Shown here: positions 6,749-7,129 of the stretch, one piece after another
How positions within the stretch are numbered: position 1 is the first letter of the stretch
Layout: the number at the start of each line of letters is the position of its first letter
NCBI GenBank assembly: GCA_003731675.1
Contig: RCNQ01000167.1
Coordinates: forward strand, 1 to 7,129
Length of the DNA: 7,129 bases
Origin: Bacteroidetes/Chlorobi group bacterium ChocPot_Mid
Lineage (GTDB): Bacteria; Bacteroidota; Ignavibacteria; Kapaibacteriales; UBA2268
Direction: 5' to 3'
Notes under the pieces: generated by a model
What the model saw: only the letters and a program-made list of their open reading frames with translations
Database searches by the model: none
Told to the model about the DNA's origin: nothing
Position numbers and translations under genes: made by a program

Positions 6749-7129
6749 ATGATTTTTGCTGATATACTCGGACATGTCGCTAATGCGATGTATCTCACAG
6801 CCTCAAGTTTTAAAAAAATTATTTATTTGAGAATATCTCTCGTCATTGCCGGTCTTCTCGAATTATGGTATTTCGTCTTAACTGCTCCCGATGACCTGAC
6901 TGTCAGTATTGCCTGGGGGGTTCTTTTTGTTGTAATAAATCTATACATGATTGGTCTATATATATATGAGCACAAAGCACTATACCTAAAAGACGATGAA
7001 TCAAAACTATACTACATGACATTCCATAATATGGAAAAAGTACTGTTTAAAAAACTTATGAAAGCTGGTCATTGGATTGCCGCTCCTCAAAATTCAGTGC
7101 TAATCAGAGAAAATCAAAAAACGAGCACT
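6749..7129 (+). CDS. Popeye-like membrane protein with cyclic-nucleotide-binding-like domain, 3' end cut by window edge
   Basis: From ATG 6749 the frame stays open through 127 codons to the right edge. Residues 1-20 are a short N-terminal segment (ILGHVANAMYLTASSFKKI). Hydrophobic segments follow at about 26-46 and 53-73, separated by a short acidic loop (APDDLTVS). After a basic boundary (YIYEHKALYLK, 71-81) the chain becomes soluble: ESKLYYMTFHNMEKVLFKKL (84-103), then MKAGHWIAAPQNSVLIREN (104-122). The layout of membrane segments, then a Y-x-x-xF-type helix, then a xxG-W-xxAxx-xxVLIRE strand pair is how I know bacterial Popeye (POPDC)-like proteins, where the last part opens a cNMP-binding beta-roll. 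Vertebrate Popeye proteins bind cAMP; the ligand in bacteria is not established. The nucleotide-binding cassette itself lies outside the window, so binding ability cannot be judged. It is 85 bases after the lipocalin gene, probably with its own promoter. A plain Crp-like domain on a membrane anchor is the alternative. Confidence 0.75.
   Translation, partial: MIFADILGHVANAMYLTASSFKKIIYLRISLVIAGLLELWYFVLTAPDDLTVSIAWGVLFVVINLYMIGLYIYEHKALYLKDDESKLYYMTFHNMEKVLFKKLMKAGHWIAAPQNSVLIRENQKTST

Noticed and set aside
1..7129. Mobile element, phage, CRISPR, toxin-antitoxin or defence island
   Set aside because: No transposase, integrase, direct repeats, spacer arrays, small paired genes or defence families were seen; gene content looks like ordinary chromosomal envelope and housekeeping genes.

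Overview
This AT-rich window (roughly mid-30s % G+C by eye) looks like the chromosome of a Bacteroidota or Chlorobiota/Ignavibacteriota-type bacterium. The evidence is the set of families (DUF6029 outer-membrane barrel, Omp28-type lipoprotein, DUF6794 domain, short CNNM/CBS protein), relaxed Bacteroidota-style lipoboxes, and mostly AT-rich leaders without a Shine-Dalgarno sequence. The phylum is an inference from family content; there is no rRNA or marker gene here.

Layout: (1) 1-1354, minus strand: the N-terminal two thirds of a DUF255/SPATA20-type thioredoxin-domain protein, running off the left edge. (2) A 43-base divergent spacer. (3) 1398-2336, plus strand: an exported protein with a probable DUF6794 domain and an unrecognised C-terminal half. 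(4) 2418-3485: a short CNNM/CBS-pair membrane protein whose transmembrane part lacks the family's hallmark motifs. (5) 3572-6663: a tight three-gene envelope operon (gaps of 26 and 21 bases) encoding a DUF6029 outer-membrane beta-barrel, an Omp28-type lipoprotein with a CGNC thioredoxin-like motif, and a Blc-type lipocalin lipoprotein. (6) 6749-7129: the start of a Popeye-like membrane protein with the beginning of a cyclic-nucleotide-binding-like domain, cut by the right edge. No intergenic gap exceeds 86 bases. I see no tRNA, rRNA, CRISPR array, insertion sequence or phage gene.

Working together: most products belong to the cell envelope. The three-gene operon is the clearest functional unit. 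It pairs an outer-membrane barrel carrying a conserved-looking C-terminal cysteine pair with a lipoprotein that keeps a CxxC and a candidate cis-proline, followed by a lipid-binding lipocalin. A role in outer-membrane maintenance, redox quality control or lipid handling is plausible but inferred. The most noteworthy items are this operon, the CNNM protein that seems to have lost its ion-binding motifs while keeping its CBS pair, and the partial bacterial Popeye-like gene. I see no defence system or mobile element, and nothing here amounts to a clearly new multi-gene system.
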